This document shows positions 36,717 to 45,149 of a DNA stretch of 64,000 nucleotides, one piece after another. A model generated the notes under the pieces. It searched no databases. It saw only the letters and a program-made list of their open reading frames with translations, and was not told the origin of the DNA. This DNA is from Kofleriaceae bacterium (GTDB lineage: Bacteria > Myxococcota_A > Polyangia > Haliangiales > Haliangiaceae): NCBI GenBank assembly GCA_018057825.1, contig JAGPCY010000006.1, positions 124,001 to 188,000 of the forward strand, written 5' to 3'. The first letter of the stretch is position 1, and every line of letters starts with the position of its first letter. The position numbers were made by a program, and so were the translations under genes.

Positions 36717-37792
36717 CGTCGAGCCCCGCCGACCGCCGCGGCGGCGCCCAGGCCGACGACGACGCCCAGACCGCGGGCCGCCCACAGCCCGATCGCGAGG
36801 ACCGCGAGGAGCGCCACCGCGCCGGCGCCGGCGGCCACCGCCTGACCCGGTCGACGCGCGCCCCGGGCCCGCTCGGCGACCCCGGTCATCGCCAGCCCGA
36901 CGCCCAGGCCGGCGGCGCCGCACGCGCCGACGATCGTCGCCCCGGCGCTGGCCGAGGGCGCCGCCAGGGTCACGACCACCGCCGCCACCGCCGCGGCACA
37001 CGCGAGGCCGGCGCCGGCGATCACCAGGGCCGCCGCGGTCGTCGCGCTCGTCGGTCGGCTCGCCGCCGCCGCCAGCCACGGCCCGAGCGCGCGGCGATCG
37101 TCGACGACGGCGCTGGCGATCGCGGCCAGCGCGCAGGCGGTCACCGCGGCCGCGCAGGCCGCCGGCAAGATCGCCAGGGTCGCGGCCCCGGCCGGCTCGC
37201 CGTCGATCATCGCCGCGCCGAGCGCGCCGCCGAGCAAGGCCAGGCCGGCGGCGAAGGCGACGCTGCCACCGCGCCGACGGGCGATCGCCCGCAGGTGGGC
37301 CCCGATGAGCGCGGCCCGCGGGCCGCGCCACCGCGGTCGGCGCGGCGCCGGCGTGAGCCGGGCCAGGGCCGCGGCCAGCGCCAGCGACGCCAGCGCCAGG
37401 CCGAGCCAGGTGAGTCCGCCGCCGACCGGCGCGGTCGCGATCGCCAGGCCCCCCCACGGGGCGTGGACCACGAGCGCGATCGCCAGCGGCGCGGCCGGCC
37501 GGGCCACCGCCGCGCCCGGCAGCGTCCGCAGGTAGCGGGCGCCGGGCGCCGCGGTCATCGCCGCGATCGCCGGGGCCAGGAGGACCAGCCAGCCGACCGC
37601 CGCCACCGCGATCACCGCCGGGCTGGTCGCCGCGATCGCCGCCAGGTGGACCGGGCGCAGGCCGTTGCCACCGAAGACCGCGGCGCCGACGATCAGCGCG
37701 CCGGCCCAGGCGGGCACCGCGCGCGCCAGCGCCGCTCGCCCCAGCGTGCCGAGCCACGCCCGGCCCAGGCGGGTCCACGCGGCGACGGTCAT
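36713..37792 (-). CDS. ABC transporter permease-like membrane protein
   Basis: 359 residues, extremely Ala/Val/Leu-rich with about ten hydrophobic segments and an Arg-rich cytosolic loop (~155-185). It has no close match to a known permease group from the visible sequence; the role is assigned by its 4-bp overlap with the ATPase gene. The substrate is unknown. TATGGT ends 6 nt before ATG 37792, and the divergent obg promoter is 10-45 bp away. Confidence 0.74.
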   Translation of the reverse strand: MTVAAWTRLGRAWLGTLGRAALARAVPAWAGALIVGAAVFGGNGLRPVHLAAIAATSPAVIAVAAVGWLVLLAPAIAAMTAAPGARYLRTLPGAAVARPAAPLAIALVVHAPWGGLAIATAPVGGGLTWLGLALASLALAAALARLTPAPRRPRWRGPRAALIGAHLRAIARRRGGSVAFAAGLALLGGALGAAMIDGEPAGAATLAILPAACAAAVTACALAAIASAVVDDRRALGPWLAAAASRPTSATTAAALVIAGAGLACAAAVAAVVVTLAAPSASAGATIVGACGAAGLGVGLAMTGVAERARGARRPGQAVAAGAGAVALLAVLAIGLWAARGLGVVVGLGAAAAVGGARR

Positions 37793-37798
37793 CGCGAC

Positions 37799-37804
37799 AC
37801 CATA
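37799..37804 (-). promoter_or_regulatory. -10-like TATGGT of ABC operon
   Basis: TATGGT on the minus strand ends 6 nt before ATG 37792; back-to-back with the obg promoter. Confidence 0.38.
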
Positions 37805-37809
37805 TCAGC

Positions 37810-37838
37810 TTGACCCCGCGCCACGGGCGCCCTATTCC
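37810..37838 (+). promoter_or_regulatory. Predicted leaderless promoter of obg
   Basis: TTGACC (37810-37815), 17-bp spacer, TATTCC (37833-37838), then 8 nt to GTG 37847. Same geometry as other starts in the window. Confidence 0.5.
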
Positions 37839-37846
37839 TGCGCGCT

Positions 37847-38902
37847 GTGCAGTTCATCGACGAGGCGACGATCCACGTCAAGGCCGGCGATGGCGGCAAC
37901 GGCTCCGCGGCGATGCGGCGCGAGGACAACGTCCCGCTGGGCGGCCCGTCGGGCGGCGACGGCGGCAACGGCGGTAGCGTGGTCTTCCAGGCCGACACCC
38001 AGCTCTCGACGCTGCTCGACTTCCGCTACCGCCGCCACTACAAGGCCGACAGCGGCGAACACGGTCGGCCCAAGGATCAGTACGGCGCCGCCGCCGTCGA
38101 TCTGGTCTTGCGAGTGCCGATCGGCACCGTGATCTACGACGTCGACAGCGGCGACCTCCTGGCCGACCTCGATCGGGACGGCGCCCGCGCGGTGATCGCC
38201 GCCGGAGGCAAGGGCGGGCGCGGCAACATCCACTTCAAGACCCCGTGGAACCAGGCGCCGCGGACCTGCGAGCCCGGCACGCCCGGTGAGGCCCGCAACC
38301 TCCGCCTCGAGCTCAAGCTCCTGGCCGACGTCGGCCTGCTCGGCTACCCCAACGTCGGCAAGTCGACCTTCATCGCCCGGGTGTCGCGGGCCCGGCCCAA
38401 GATCGCCGACTACCCGTTCACGACCCTGGTCCCCAACCTCGGCGTCGTCCGGCTGTCGGACGAACGGACCCTGGTGATCGCCGACATCCCCGGCCTGATC
38501 GAGGGCGCCGCCGAGGGCGCGGGCCTGGGCCACCAGTTCCTGCGCCACGTCGAGCGCTGCCGCGCGCTCCTCCACATCCTCGACGACACCTTCACCACCG
38601 GTCCCGAGCGCAGCCCGCTCCACGACTTCGACGTGATCAACGCCGAGCTGGCGCGCTACGCGCCTGGCCTGGCCGCGACGCCGCAGGTGGTCGTGCTCAA
38701 CAAGCTCGACGCTGGCACCACCCACGGCTCGATCGACGAGCTGCGCGCGGCCTTCGCCGAGCGCGGGGTGACGCTCCTGACCATGTCGGCGGCGACCGGC
38801 GAGGGCGTCGACCTCGTCCTCGAGGCCCTGTGGCGACTGATCGCGGCCCGGCCGCGCCCGACGGCGCCGACGACGCTACCGTCCGCGCCGGCTGGCGCGT
38901 GA
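37847..38902 (+). CDS. obg: Obg/CgtA GTPase
   Basis: 351 residues. The Gly-rich Obg domain (~1-160: [43 protein letters not shown]) is followed by the G domain: G1 [10 protein letters not shown]2 [10 protein letters not shown]3 [13 protein letters not shown]4 NKLD and G5-like SAATGEG. There is no C-terminal OCT extension, only a short Pro/Thr tail. An essential GTPase of ribosome assembly and stress control. It is usually next to rpmA/rplU, which are not seen here. The 3' end overlaps the convergent kinase gene by 27 bp. Confidence 0.96.
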   Translation: MQFIDEATIHVKAGDGGNGSAAMRREDNVPLGGPSGGDGGNGGSVVFQADTQLSTLLDFRYRRHYKADSGEHGRPKDQYGAAAVDLVLRVPIGTVIYDVDSGDLLADLDRDGARAVIAAGGKGGRGNIHFKTPWNQAPRTCEPGTPGEARNLRLELKLLADVGLLGYPNVGKSTFIARVSRARPKIADYPFTTLVPNLGVVRLSDERTLVIADIPGLIEGAAEGAGLGHQFLRHVERCRALLHILDDTFTTGPERSPLHDFDVINAELARYAPGLAATPQVVVLNKLDAGTTHGSIDELRAAFAERGVTLLTMSAATGEGVDLVLEALWRLIAARPRPTAPTTLPSAPAGA

Positions 38903-40750
38903 CCAGCTCACGGCCAGGATCGCCGCGACCGCGATGATCGCGCCGTTGTAGACCAGGAGCGCGGCGGCCGGCACGAACGCGCACACGATCGCGCCGGCCA
39001 GGCCGACGGTCGCCAGGCCGAGGCCGAGGCGGCCACCGAAGGTCGCCATCGACACCGTCACCAGCAGCAGGTCGAGGACGAACACCGAGCGCGCCGGCTG
39101 ATCGATCTGCAGCGCCAGCGCGCGGTGGGCGATCGTCGCGGCGAACATCGCGACGACGGCCCGGCCGGCCCGGCGCGAGAACTCGTTGGCGAACATCCGC
39201 TTGCGCCAGATCGCCATCATCGCGAGCGCCGGCGCCGCGACCACGCAGGCGTTGCGCAGGATCCGCCCGCCGGCGCCGGGGTCGTCGAGGGAGCGCCCGG
39301 ACACGAAGGCCTCGACCAGGAAGTAGGTCAGGATGAGGCCGATCGCGCCGAGCATGAGGCCGCGCTCCTTGCCCCCGACCGAGCGATCGCGATCGCGCAC
39401 GAAGGCCTCGGCCTCGGCGTCGCGGCGCGCCAGGTCGTCGCGCAGCGCCGCCAGCATGCGCGCGCGATCGGGATCGGGCGGCAGGGCCTCGGCCCGCGCC
39501 GCCGCCGCCGCCAGGTTGCCGACCGCGCACTCGAAGTCGAACATGCGGGCGTGGAGCCGGGTCAGGGCCGCCTTGGCCGCCGGATTGTCGGGCCAAGCGG
39601 CCAGCGCCTGCTCGAGGCCGAACTGCACGACCGCGGCCTCGCGGTAGATCGCGGCCACCGCCGCGGCGTCGTCGGTCTTGACCGCGCGGGTCTCCGCGGC
39701 CACGCCGGCGTCGCGGGCGATCGCCGCCGCCGCCAAGCGGTGCGACTGCTGGTGGGTCACGAACGCGGTGAGCGCCGCGCCCAGGGCCGACGCCGTCGGG
39801 AAGCGCGCCTCGGGCCGGCGCGCCATCGCCCGCTCGACGATGGCCGCCAGCTCGGGTGGGACCTCGGGGCAGAGCTGGGCCACCGGCGTCGGCGGCGCGT
39901 CGATGACCCGGACCCACACCGGGTCGCTCGACCCGGCCGGGGCGCCTAGCTCCTCGTAGGGATAGACGCCCGCGATCACGTGGTAGAGCGTCGCGCCCAG
40001 GGCGTAGATGTCCGCCGCCGGGCCGACCCGCTCGCCGCGCGCCTGCTCGGGCGGCATGTAGGCCGGGGTCCCGATCACCGCGCCGACCGAGGTCAGGCGC
40101 GGCGCGCTGACCGGCTCGGCGGGCGCGGCCGGCAGGTCGGCGCCGTCGCGCTCGAGGGCCAGGCCCCAGTCGATCACGATGGTCTCGCCGTAGGCGCCGA
40201 CCAGGACGTTGGCCGGCTTGAGGTCGCGGTGGATCACGCCGACCGCGTGGGCGTAGGCCAGGGCGTCGGCGATCGCGATCACGTGGGGCAGGAGCGCCAG
40301 GCGCTCGTCGAGCGTCGCGCGCTCGTCGATCAGATCGTGGAGCGAGCGGCCCTCGACCCACTTCATCGCGTAGAACGGCGCGCCCTCGGGATCGAGCCCG
40401 AGGTCGTAGATCGGGACGATGTTGGGGTGGGCGAGGCGGCCGGTGATCCGCGCCTCGCGGAGGAACCGGACGTCGGCTCCCGGGGCGCGGTGCAGGAGCT
40501 GCTTGACCGCGACCCGGCGGTGCAAGACGCGATCGTAGGCGTCGCGGATGCGGGCCAGCCCGCCGCGGGCCAGCTCGTCGCCCAGCCGATAGCGCTGGTC
40601 GAAGTCGGTCGCGATCGTCAGCGCCTCGTCGGCGCGCAGCCGGGCCGGGTCGACCTGCGCCACCGTCGTGGGGCCGGTCACGGTCGCGGCGCCGGTCACC
40701 ACCCCGCCGCCGTCGACCTGGGTCGGATCGTCGAACGAGGTCGGCCGCAC
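38876..40750 (-). CDS. Ser/Thr protein kinase with DWG motif and polytopic C-terminus
   Basis: 624 residues from GTG 40750, chosen because TAGCTT lies 8 nt upstream and inside the longer frame. Kinase domain ~50-320: [34 protein letters not shown] (DFG replaced by DWG), [11 protein letters not shown] helical linker (~330-450, including [21 protein letters not shown]) precedes about five or six TM helices to the C-terminus. DWG with intact HRD/KPAN suggests activity is kept. The TM region is unlike typical single-pass receptor kinases. Confidence 0.9.
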   Translation of the reverse strand: MRPTSFDDPTQVDGGGVVTGAATVTGPTTVAQVDPARLRADEALTIATDFDQRYRLGDELARGGLARIRDAYDRVLHRRVAVKQLLHRAPGADVRFLREARITGRLAHPNIVPIYDLGLDPEGAPFYAMKWVEGRSLHDLIDERATLDERLALLPHVIAIADALAYAHAVGVIHRDLKPANVLVGAYGETIVIDWGLALERDGADLPAAPAEPVSAPRLTSVGAVIGTPAYMPPEQARGERVGPAADIYALGATLYHVIAGVYPYEELGAPAGSSDPVWVRVIDAPPTPVAQLCPEVPPELAAIVERAMARRPEARFPTASALGAALTAFVTHQQSHRLAAAAIARDAGVAAETRAVKTDDAAAVAAIYREAAVVQFGLEQALAAWPDNPAAKAALTRLHARMFDFECAVGNLAAAAARAEALPPDPDRARMLAALRDDLARRDAEAEAFVRDRDRSVGGKERGLMLGAIGLILTYFLVEAFVSGRSLDDPGAGGRILRNACVVAAPALAMMAIWRKRMFANEFSRRAGRAVVAMFAATIAHRALALQIDQPARSVFVLDLLLVTVSMATFGGRLGLGLATVGLAGAIVCAFVPAAALLVYNGAIIAVAAILAVSWSRASRRGR

Positions 40751-40758
40751 CGCCGGCG

Positions 40759-40764
40759 AAGCTA
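40759..40764 (-). promoter_or_regulatory. -10-like TAGCTT deciding GTG 40750
   Basis: TAGCTT on the minus strand ends 8 nt before GTG 40750. A longer in-frame start at GTG 40768 would lie upstream of the predicted transcription start. Confidence 0.45.
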
Positions 40765-40807
40765 GCACGGGGGCCGCGCCCGGCCCCAGCCATCTCCGGC
40801 CATCTGC

Positions 40808-40813
40808 TACCGT
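40808..40813 (+). promoter_or_regulatory. -10-like TACCGT of SDR gene
   Basis: TACCGT ends 8 nt before ATG 40822; no good -35 seen. Confidence 0.35.
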
Positions 40814-40821
40814 CCGCGGCG

Positions 40822-41577
40822 ATGCAGCTCCTCGCCGACAAGGTCGTGATCATCACCGGTGGTAGCCGAGGCATCGGCGCCGCCATCGCCGCCGCCGCCC
40901 TCGACGCCGGCGCCAAGGTCGCGATCGCCTCGCGCAAGCAGGCCGACCTCGATCGCGCCGCCGCCGAGCTGGCTGGCAAGGGCGAGGTCCTCGCGGTCGC
41001 CTGCCACACCGGCAAGGCCGAGGACGTCGACGCGCTGTTCGCGGCCGCGATCGAGCGGTTCGGCCGGGTCGACGGCGCGGTCAACAACGCCGCGACCAAC
41101 CCGTACTTCGGACCGCTGCTCGACACCCCCGACGGCGCGATCGACAAGACCATCGAGGTCAACCTCAAGGGCTACCTGTACGTGGCCCGGGCCCTGGTGC
41201 GTCACGCCCGAGCCCGCGGCGGCGGCGCGTCGCTGGTCAACGTCGCCTCGGTGGCCGGCCTGCGCGCCGCGCCCATGCAGGGGATCTACGGCATGACCAA
41301 GGCCGCGGTGATCTCGATGACCCAGACCCTGGCCTTCGAGCTCGGCGGCGGCAACGTCCGGGTCAACGCGATCGCCCCCGGCCTGGTCGAGACCAAGTTC
41401 GCGTCGGCGATCGTGGCCAACCCGATGCTGCGCGACCACGTGATCAAGCGGACCCCGCTGGCCCGCCACGCCCAGCCGGCCGAGATCGCCGGGGCCGCGG
41501 TCTACCTCCTGTCCGACGCCTCGTCGTTCACCACCGGGTCGGTGATCGTCGCCGACGGCGGCCTGACGGCGGCCTGA
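40822..41577 (+). CDS. Short-chain dehydrogenase/reductase (SDR)
   Basis: 251 residues; classical SDR. Cofactor loop TGGSRGIG (~12-19), NNAATN (NNAG equivalent, ~91-95), catalytic Ser in NVASVAG, YxxxK as YGMTK (~156-160), and the late motif APGLVETKF. The arginine-type environment after strand 2 (SRKQADL) favours NADPH. Resembles FabG-like or dehydrogenase/reductase SDR4-type enzymes; the substrate is not determinable. Followed immediately by a secreted cupredoxin-like gene. Confidence 0.92.
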   Translation: MQLLADKVVIITGGSRGIGAAIAAAALDAGAKVAIASRKQADLDRAAAELAGKGEVLAVACHTGKAEDVDALFAAAIERFGRVDGAVNNAATNPYFGPLLDTPDGAIDKTIEVNLKGYLYVARALVRHARARGGGASLVNVASVAGLRAAPMQGIYGMTKAAVISMTQTLAFELGGGNVRVNAIAPGLVETKFASAIVANPMLRDHVIKRTPLARHAQPAEIAGAAVYLLSDASSFTTGSVIVADGGLTAA

Positions 41578-41615
41578 CCGTGAAGATCTGCACCGCCGCC
41601 GCCGTCTCACCGCCG

Positions 41616-42329
41616 ATGCGCCGCTCGGTCGTCGTCCTCACCCTCGCCGCCGCTGAGCTCGTCGCCGCCGGGCCGGCCTCCGCCGCGCCTGGGACCGGCG
41701 CGATCAAGGGCGTCGTGACGTGGAAGGGCGCGCCGCCCGCCGATCCAGCCGTCGATCGCAGCCGCGACCCGGCGTGCCCAACCGGGCGCGGCGCCGAGGA
41801 CGTCGTGGTCACCGACGGCAAGCTGCGCGACGTGCTGGTGCGGATCAAGCTCGCCGCGCCGCCCAGCGCGCCGCCGAGCGCCCCGCCGCCCGCAGTGATC
41901 GGCCAGACCGCGTGCATGTACACGCCGCGCGTCGTCGGGCTGGTGGTCGGACAGAAGCTCGAGATCCGCAATCTCGATCCGACCTTCCACAACGTGCGTG
42001 GCAACCTGGCGACCAAGATCTTGTGGAACCTGGGCCAGGCCAAGGGCGCCCCCGCGATCGTCCGCGAAAACCTCGGCCAGCCCGGCGACGTGGTTTCGCT
42101 CCACTGCGACGTCCATCCGTGGATGTCGGCCTGGGTCGCGATCCACGATCATCCGCACTTCGCGGTCACCGGCGCCGACGGCGGGTTTACGCTGCCCGAC
42201 CTCGCGCCCGGCACCTACACCGTCGAGGCCTGGCACCCGACGCTGGGCACCAAGACCAGCAAGCTCAAGGTCCGCCGCGGCAAGACCACCAAGGCCAGCT
42301 TCACCTTCGCCGCGCCGCCCGCGCGCTAG
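41616..42329 (+). CDS. Secreted cupredoxin-like protein with carboxypeptidase-regulatory domain
   Basis: 237 residues from ATG 41616, which gives a signal peptide (MRRSVVVLTLAAAELVAAGPASA). GTG 41580 is an alternative with a poorer signal. A cupredoxin-like region has candidate Cu ligands His in DPTFHNV (~127), Cys and His in LHCDVHPWM (~165-172) and Met. A beta-sandwich CarboxypepD_reg-like domain follows (FTLPDLAPGTYTVEAWHP). This pairing is seen in secreted proteins related to methylamine-utilisation and plastocyanin-like groups; electron transfer or copper binding is plausible. Array D begins right after the stop. Confidence 0.83.
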   Translation: MRRSVVVLTLAAAELVAAGPASAAPGTGAIKGVVTWKGAPPADPAVDRSRDPACPTGRGAEDVVVTDGKLRDVLVRIKLAAPPSAPPSAPPPAVIGQTACMYTPRVVGLVVGQKLEIRNLDPTFHNVRGNLATKILWNLGQAKGAPAIVRENLGQPGDVVSLHCDVHPWMSAWVAIHDHPHFAVTGADGGFTLPDLAPGTYTVEAWHPTLGTKTSKLKVRRGKTTKASFTFAAPPAR

Positions 42330-42331
42330 GC

Positions 42332-42590
42332 GATCCGGTTCGGGATCGGGATCGGGTTCGGGTTCGGCCTCGGCCTCGGTCTCGGTCTCGGTCTCGGTCT
42401 CGGCCTCGGCCTCGGTCTCGGACTCGGCCTCGGACTCGGCCTCGGGTTCGGCCTCGGCCTCGGTCTCGGTCTCGGGTTCGGACTCGGTCTCGGTCTCGGT
42501 CTCGGGTTCGGACTCGGTCTCGGTCTCGGTCTCGGTCTCGGCCTCGGTCTCGGTCTCGGTCTCGGCCTCGGTCTCCGTCTCGGGTCTCGG
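42332..42590 (+). repeat. Hexamer array D
   Basis: About 43 units on the plus strand. It starts with GGGATC/GGGTTC units next to the cupredoxin stop, then mostly GGTCTC/GGCCTC with GGACTC and GGGTTC interspersed. Short GGCGCCGGATCCGG repeats trail to ~42630. It fills the convergent gap to the four-helix-bundle gene. Confidence 0.95.
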
Positions 42591-42633
42591 GCTCCGGATC
42601 CGGCACGGGCGCCGGATCCGGCGACGGGCGCCG

Positions 42634-42963
42634 TTACGGCCGCGGGTGCGTCAGGCGCCAGAGCATGGCGCCGAGCCGATCGCCGAGGCCGAGCGCGTCG
42701 GCGATCGCGCCGTCGGCGACGTAGCCGAAGCCGACCGCGAGCCGCAGCGCGTCGACCGCCTCGCCGCACTCGCCGGAGGCGATGCGGAAGCGCGCGACGC
42801 GATCGCGGCCCGCGCGGCGGTTGCCCTCGGCGAGGTTGAGCGAGGCGCTGGTCGACGCGCGCTTGAGCTGGTCGGCGAGGTTGCCGTCTTGCGGCTTGAC
42901 CGCAGCGATGACGGGACGGACGGCAGCGACGAACTCATGCGCGATGGTCTGGGCGTGGAACAT
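42634..42963 (-). CDS. Four-helix-bundle protein (23S rRNA IVS / Avd-like family)
   Basis: 109 residues from ATG 42963 with a canonical GAGGAG Shine-Dalgarno, unlike the leaderless neighbours. The family signature is clear: 'LADQLKRASTSASLNLAEGNRRAGRD' split over ~48-73, then FRIASGECGEAVDALRLA and a final amphipathic helix. These proteins bind RNA/nucleic acid as pentamers in intervening sequences of 23S rRNA, and a relative (Avd) works with diversity-generating retroelements. No rRNA or reverse transcriptase is nearby. It is paired divergently with a paralogue at 43672. Confidence 0.88.
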   Translation of the reverse strand: MFHAQTIAHEFVAAVRPVIAAVKPQDGNLADQLKRASTSASLNLAEGNRRAGRDRVARFRIASGECGEAVDALRLAVGFGYVADGAIADALGLGDRLGAMLWRLTHPRP

Positions 42964-43154
42964 GACGATCTCCTCGGGGGTGGCTCTCACCCGCCACGCG
43001 CCCACAAGCGCAGGGGCCGTGACCACGACCGCCGCCCGCCCTCTCACCTCGCCTCCATCCAGCCTCGGTCGTGGGCACTGCCCGTGCGCGCAGGGCGCGC
43101 AGGGTGAGCCACCCCCGAGGAGCCGTCGTCCACGCCGCCCTCGCGCGAGGTCAT

Positions 43155-43510
43155 CGCGCCGCCATCGCCCGGCGCAGCGCGGCGGCGAGCCGCGCCGCCG
43201 CCCGGCGCAGCGCCGCGTCGACGAGCTGCGCCGCCGAGCTGGCCACCGCCCGGTGCAGCGCGGCGTCGGCGAGCTGCCTCGCCGAGCCGGCGCAGCGCTG
43301 CGTCGACGAGCTGCCTCGCCGAGCCGGCGCCGCGCAGCGTCGACGAGCTGCGTCGCCGAGCTGCCCCTCACCCGGCGCAGCGCCGCCGAGCCGCGTCGCC
43401 GCGCAGGCCCCCGCCCGGCGCAGCGCGCCGCCGAGCCGCGTCGCCGCGCACGCCTCCCCCCGGCGCACCGCGCCGACGAGCCGCGTCGCCGAGCTGGCCA
43501 TCGCCCGCCG
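43155..43510. repeat. Degenerate 37-48-bp tandem repeats between the two four-helix-bundle genes
   Basis: Seven or eight diverged units sharing CGGCGCAGCGC and GTCGACGAGCTGCGTCGCC-like blocks; GC above 80 %. They carry no convincing gene: frames through them read Arg/Ala-rich repeats. Together with 42964-43671 they form the long divergent interval. Confidence 0.7.
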
Positions 43511-43671
43511 GGGCTCCGTGGTCGGGGTGCCCTCGCGACCTCCCGCGCACCGTCCCGCGCCATCGGCCGCAGGCCGCACGCGGCGACGACCTACCGCGCG
43601 ATCGGCGGCCGACGTCACGGGCCGTGCGCGTCGGTCGCGGACGGGCGAACCCCAACCACGGAGCCCACGAC

Positions 43672-43908
43672 ATGCTCGATGCCCAGTTTCTCGTCCTCGA
43701 TCTCCTCCGCGCGCTGGAGCCGCTGTGCGTGCACCTGCAAACGCGGTCCCCCGCGCTCGCCGATCAGCTCCGGCGCGCGGCCACCTCGATCGGCCTCAAC
43801 CTCTCCGAGGGCGTGCGCCGCACCGGCCGCGACAAGAAGCACTCCTACCGCATCGCCGCCGCCGAGGCCCAGGAGACCAAGTTCGCCCTCGAGGTCGCCC
43901 TCGCCTGA
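43672..43908 (+). CDS. Four-helix-bundle protein with in-frame TGA (possibly truncated)
   Basis: 78 residues from ATG 43672 (GGAG Shine-Dalgarno 43659-43662 region). It carries the same family pattern as the gene at 42634: [47 protein letters not shown]. The frame then meets TGA (43906-43908), but the next 27 codons to TAG 43992 ([19 protein letters not shown]...) encode the expected last helix. So the gene is either broken by a point mutation or read through. The last helix missing would probably prevent proper bundle packing. Confidence 0.78.
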   Translation: MLDAQFLVLDLLRALEPLCVHLQTRSPALADQLRRAATSIGLNLSEGVRRTGRDKKHSYRIAAAEAQETKFALEVALA

Positions 43909-44020
43909 CGCTGGCTCGACGAGCCCGCCGTCGCCACCGTCCGCGTCCTCGCCGACCGCATCGGTGCCGTGACCTACGCCCTCGCGCGCTAGCCACCTCC
44001 GCGGGCCCCCGCGCCCGCAT

Positions 44021-44294
44021 TCCTCCTCCTCCTCGGTCTCCTCCTCGGACTCGGACTCGGGCTCGGACTCGGACTCGGACTCGGACTCGGTCTCGGGTTC
44101 GGGCTCGGGTTCGGGCTCGGGTTCGGGCTCGGGTTCGGGTTCCGGTTCCGGTTCCGGTTCCGGTTCCGGTTCCGGTTCCGGTTCCGGTTCCGGACTCGGA
44201 CTCGGTCTCCGCCTCGGCCTCGGTCTCGGTCTCGGTCTCGGCCTCCGCCTCGGCCTCGGCCTCGGCCTCCGCCTCCGCCTCCGCCTCCGCCTCA
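44021..44294 (+). repeat. Hexamer array E (mixed unit types)
   Basis: About 45 units on the plus strand: CTCCTC start, then GGACTC, GGGCTC, GGGTTC, a run of ~9 GGTTCC, then GGACTC, GGTCTC, GGCCTC and CGCCTC. The hexamer phase shifts by a few bases at the GGTTCC run. It fills the gap between the four-helix-bundle gene and the vWA stop. Confidence 0.95.
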
Positions 44295-44313
44295 ACGCCT
44301 AGTCCGCGCTCGC

Positions 44314-45105
44314 TCAGTTACCAAACCCTCCCGCCCAGGCGCCGGAGGTCATGGCCGCGGCCGACTGCGAGAACACCTGGAACGCGCGGCGGATCTCGCC
44401 GGCGGTGTTGCCCGGCGTGAGGATCCAGCGATCGGCGATGCCCATCGCGCGAAACACCGCCTGGAAGTCGGTCGTCCCGTCGCGGATGCCCATGGCGGCC
44501 ACGACGTGGTTCTCCTGCGCCACCATGTCGGCGACCAGGGCCCGCACCTCCTTGGCGGTGGCGCGCTGCGAGCCGTAGTCGGCGCCGTCGGTGATGAGCA
44601 GCGTGACCGTGCGGACCGGGACCCCGGCGGCGGCCAGCTCGGTGGCCTTGGCGATCACCGTGCCGAGGAGCACCACGGTCTGGTCGTAGAGCGGCGTGGC
44701 GTGGCGCGGGTGGTAGTTGTGGTCGTCCATCGCCACCGCGTCGGACAGGCCGACGTACGGGTACAGGACCTCGCCGTTCAGGTAGCGGGTGTGGACGAAC
44801 ACGTCGCCGGCCTGGCGCGACTTGCGCAGCGCCTCGAGGACGGCGTTGTGACCGTCCCTGACCGCGGCGGTGTTGCCGGCGGCCGCGATCGACTGCGAGT
44901 CGTCGGGCATCATGGTCACCAGCACCACCTCGCTGGCGGCGACGTCGTCGACCGCGATGCCGAGGCCGGCCTGGATCTGGGCGCCGAGATCGAGGACATC
45001 GAGGGCGGCGGCCGAGGCCGCCGACAGCGTGCCTTGCTGGCGCGCGGTGGCGAGGAGCTTCTGAGCGGTGCCCTTGGGGCGGGGATCGTCGTCGTGCTTG
45101 GACAT
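44314..45105 (-). CDS. vWA-domain protein of TerY-P-like operon
   Basis: 263 residues. The vWA fold (~55-240) has the MIDAS DxSxS as PDDSQSI (~68-74) and the third MIDAS Asp in LLITDGADYGS (~168-178). An N-terminal helical region precedes it. TerY-type vWA proteins are partners in TerY-phosphorylation (TerY-P) triads with a kinase and a PP2C phosphatase, proposed to regulate stress or metal responses; this operon has all three. It is 44 bp downstream of the hydrolase, with no TM or signal peptide, so cytosolic. Confidence 0.86.
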   Translation of the reverse strand: MSKHDDDPRPKGTAQKLLATARQQGTLSAASAAALDVLDLGAQIQAGLGIAVDDVAASEVVLVTMMPDDSQSIAAAGNTAAVRDGHNAVLEALRKSRQAGDVFVHTRYLNGEVLYPYVGLSDAVAMDDHNYHPRHATPLYDQTVVLLGTVIAKATELAAAGVPVRTVTLLITDGADYGSQRATAKEVRALVADMVAQENHVVAAMGIRDGTTDFQAVFRAMGIADRWILTPGNTAGEIRRAFQVFSQSAAAMTSGAWAGGFGN

Positions 45106-45149
45106 GGTGGACTCCGGGGTGGGGATGAGCGGAAGGTGCGGGCGTCGGA

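Noticed and set aside
42634-43992. Diversity-generating retroelement (Avd-like genes plus repeats)
   Set aside because: No reverse transcriptase, no template/variable repeat pair with adenine-specific differences seen; the Avd resemblance is only family-level.
43071-44420. Plus-strand 449-codon ORF over the four-helix-bundle gene and array E
   Set aside because: Different frame from the conserved four-helix-bundle sequence and mostly repeat translation.
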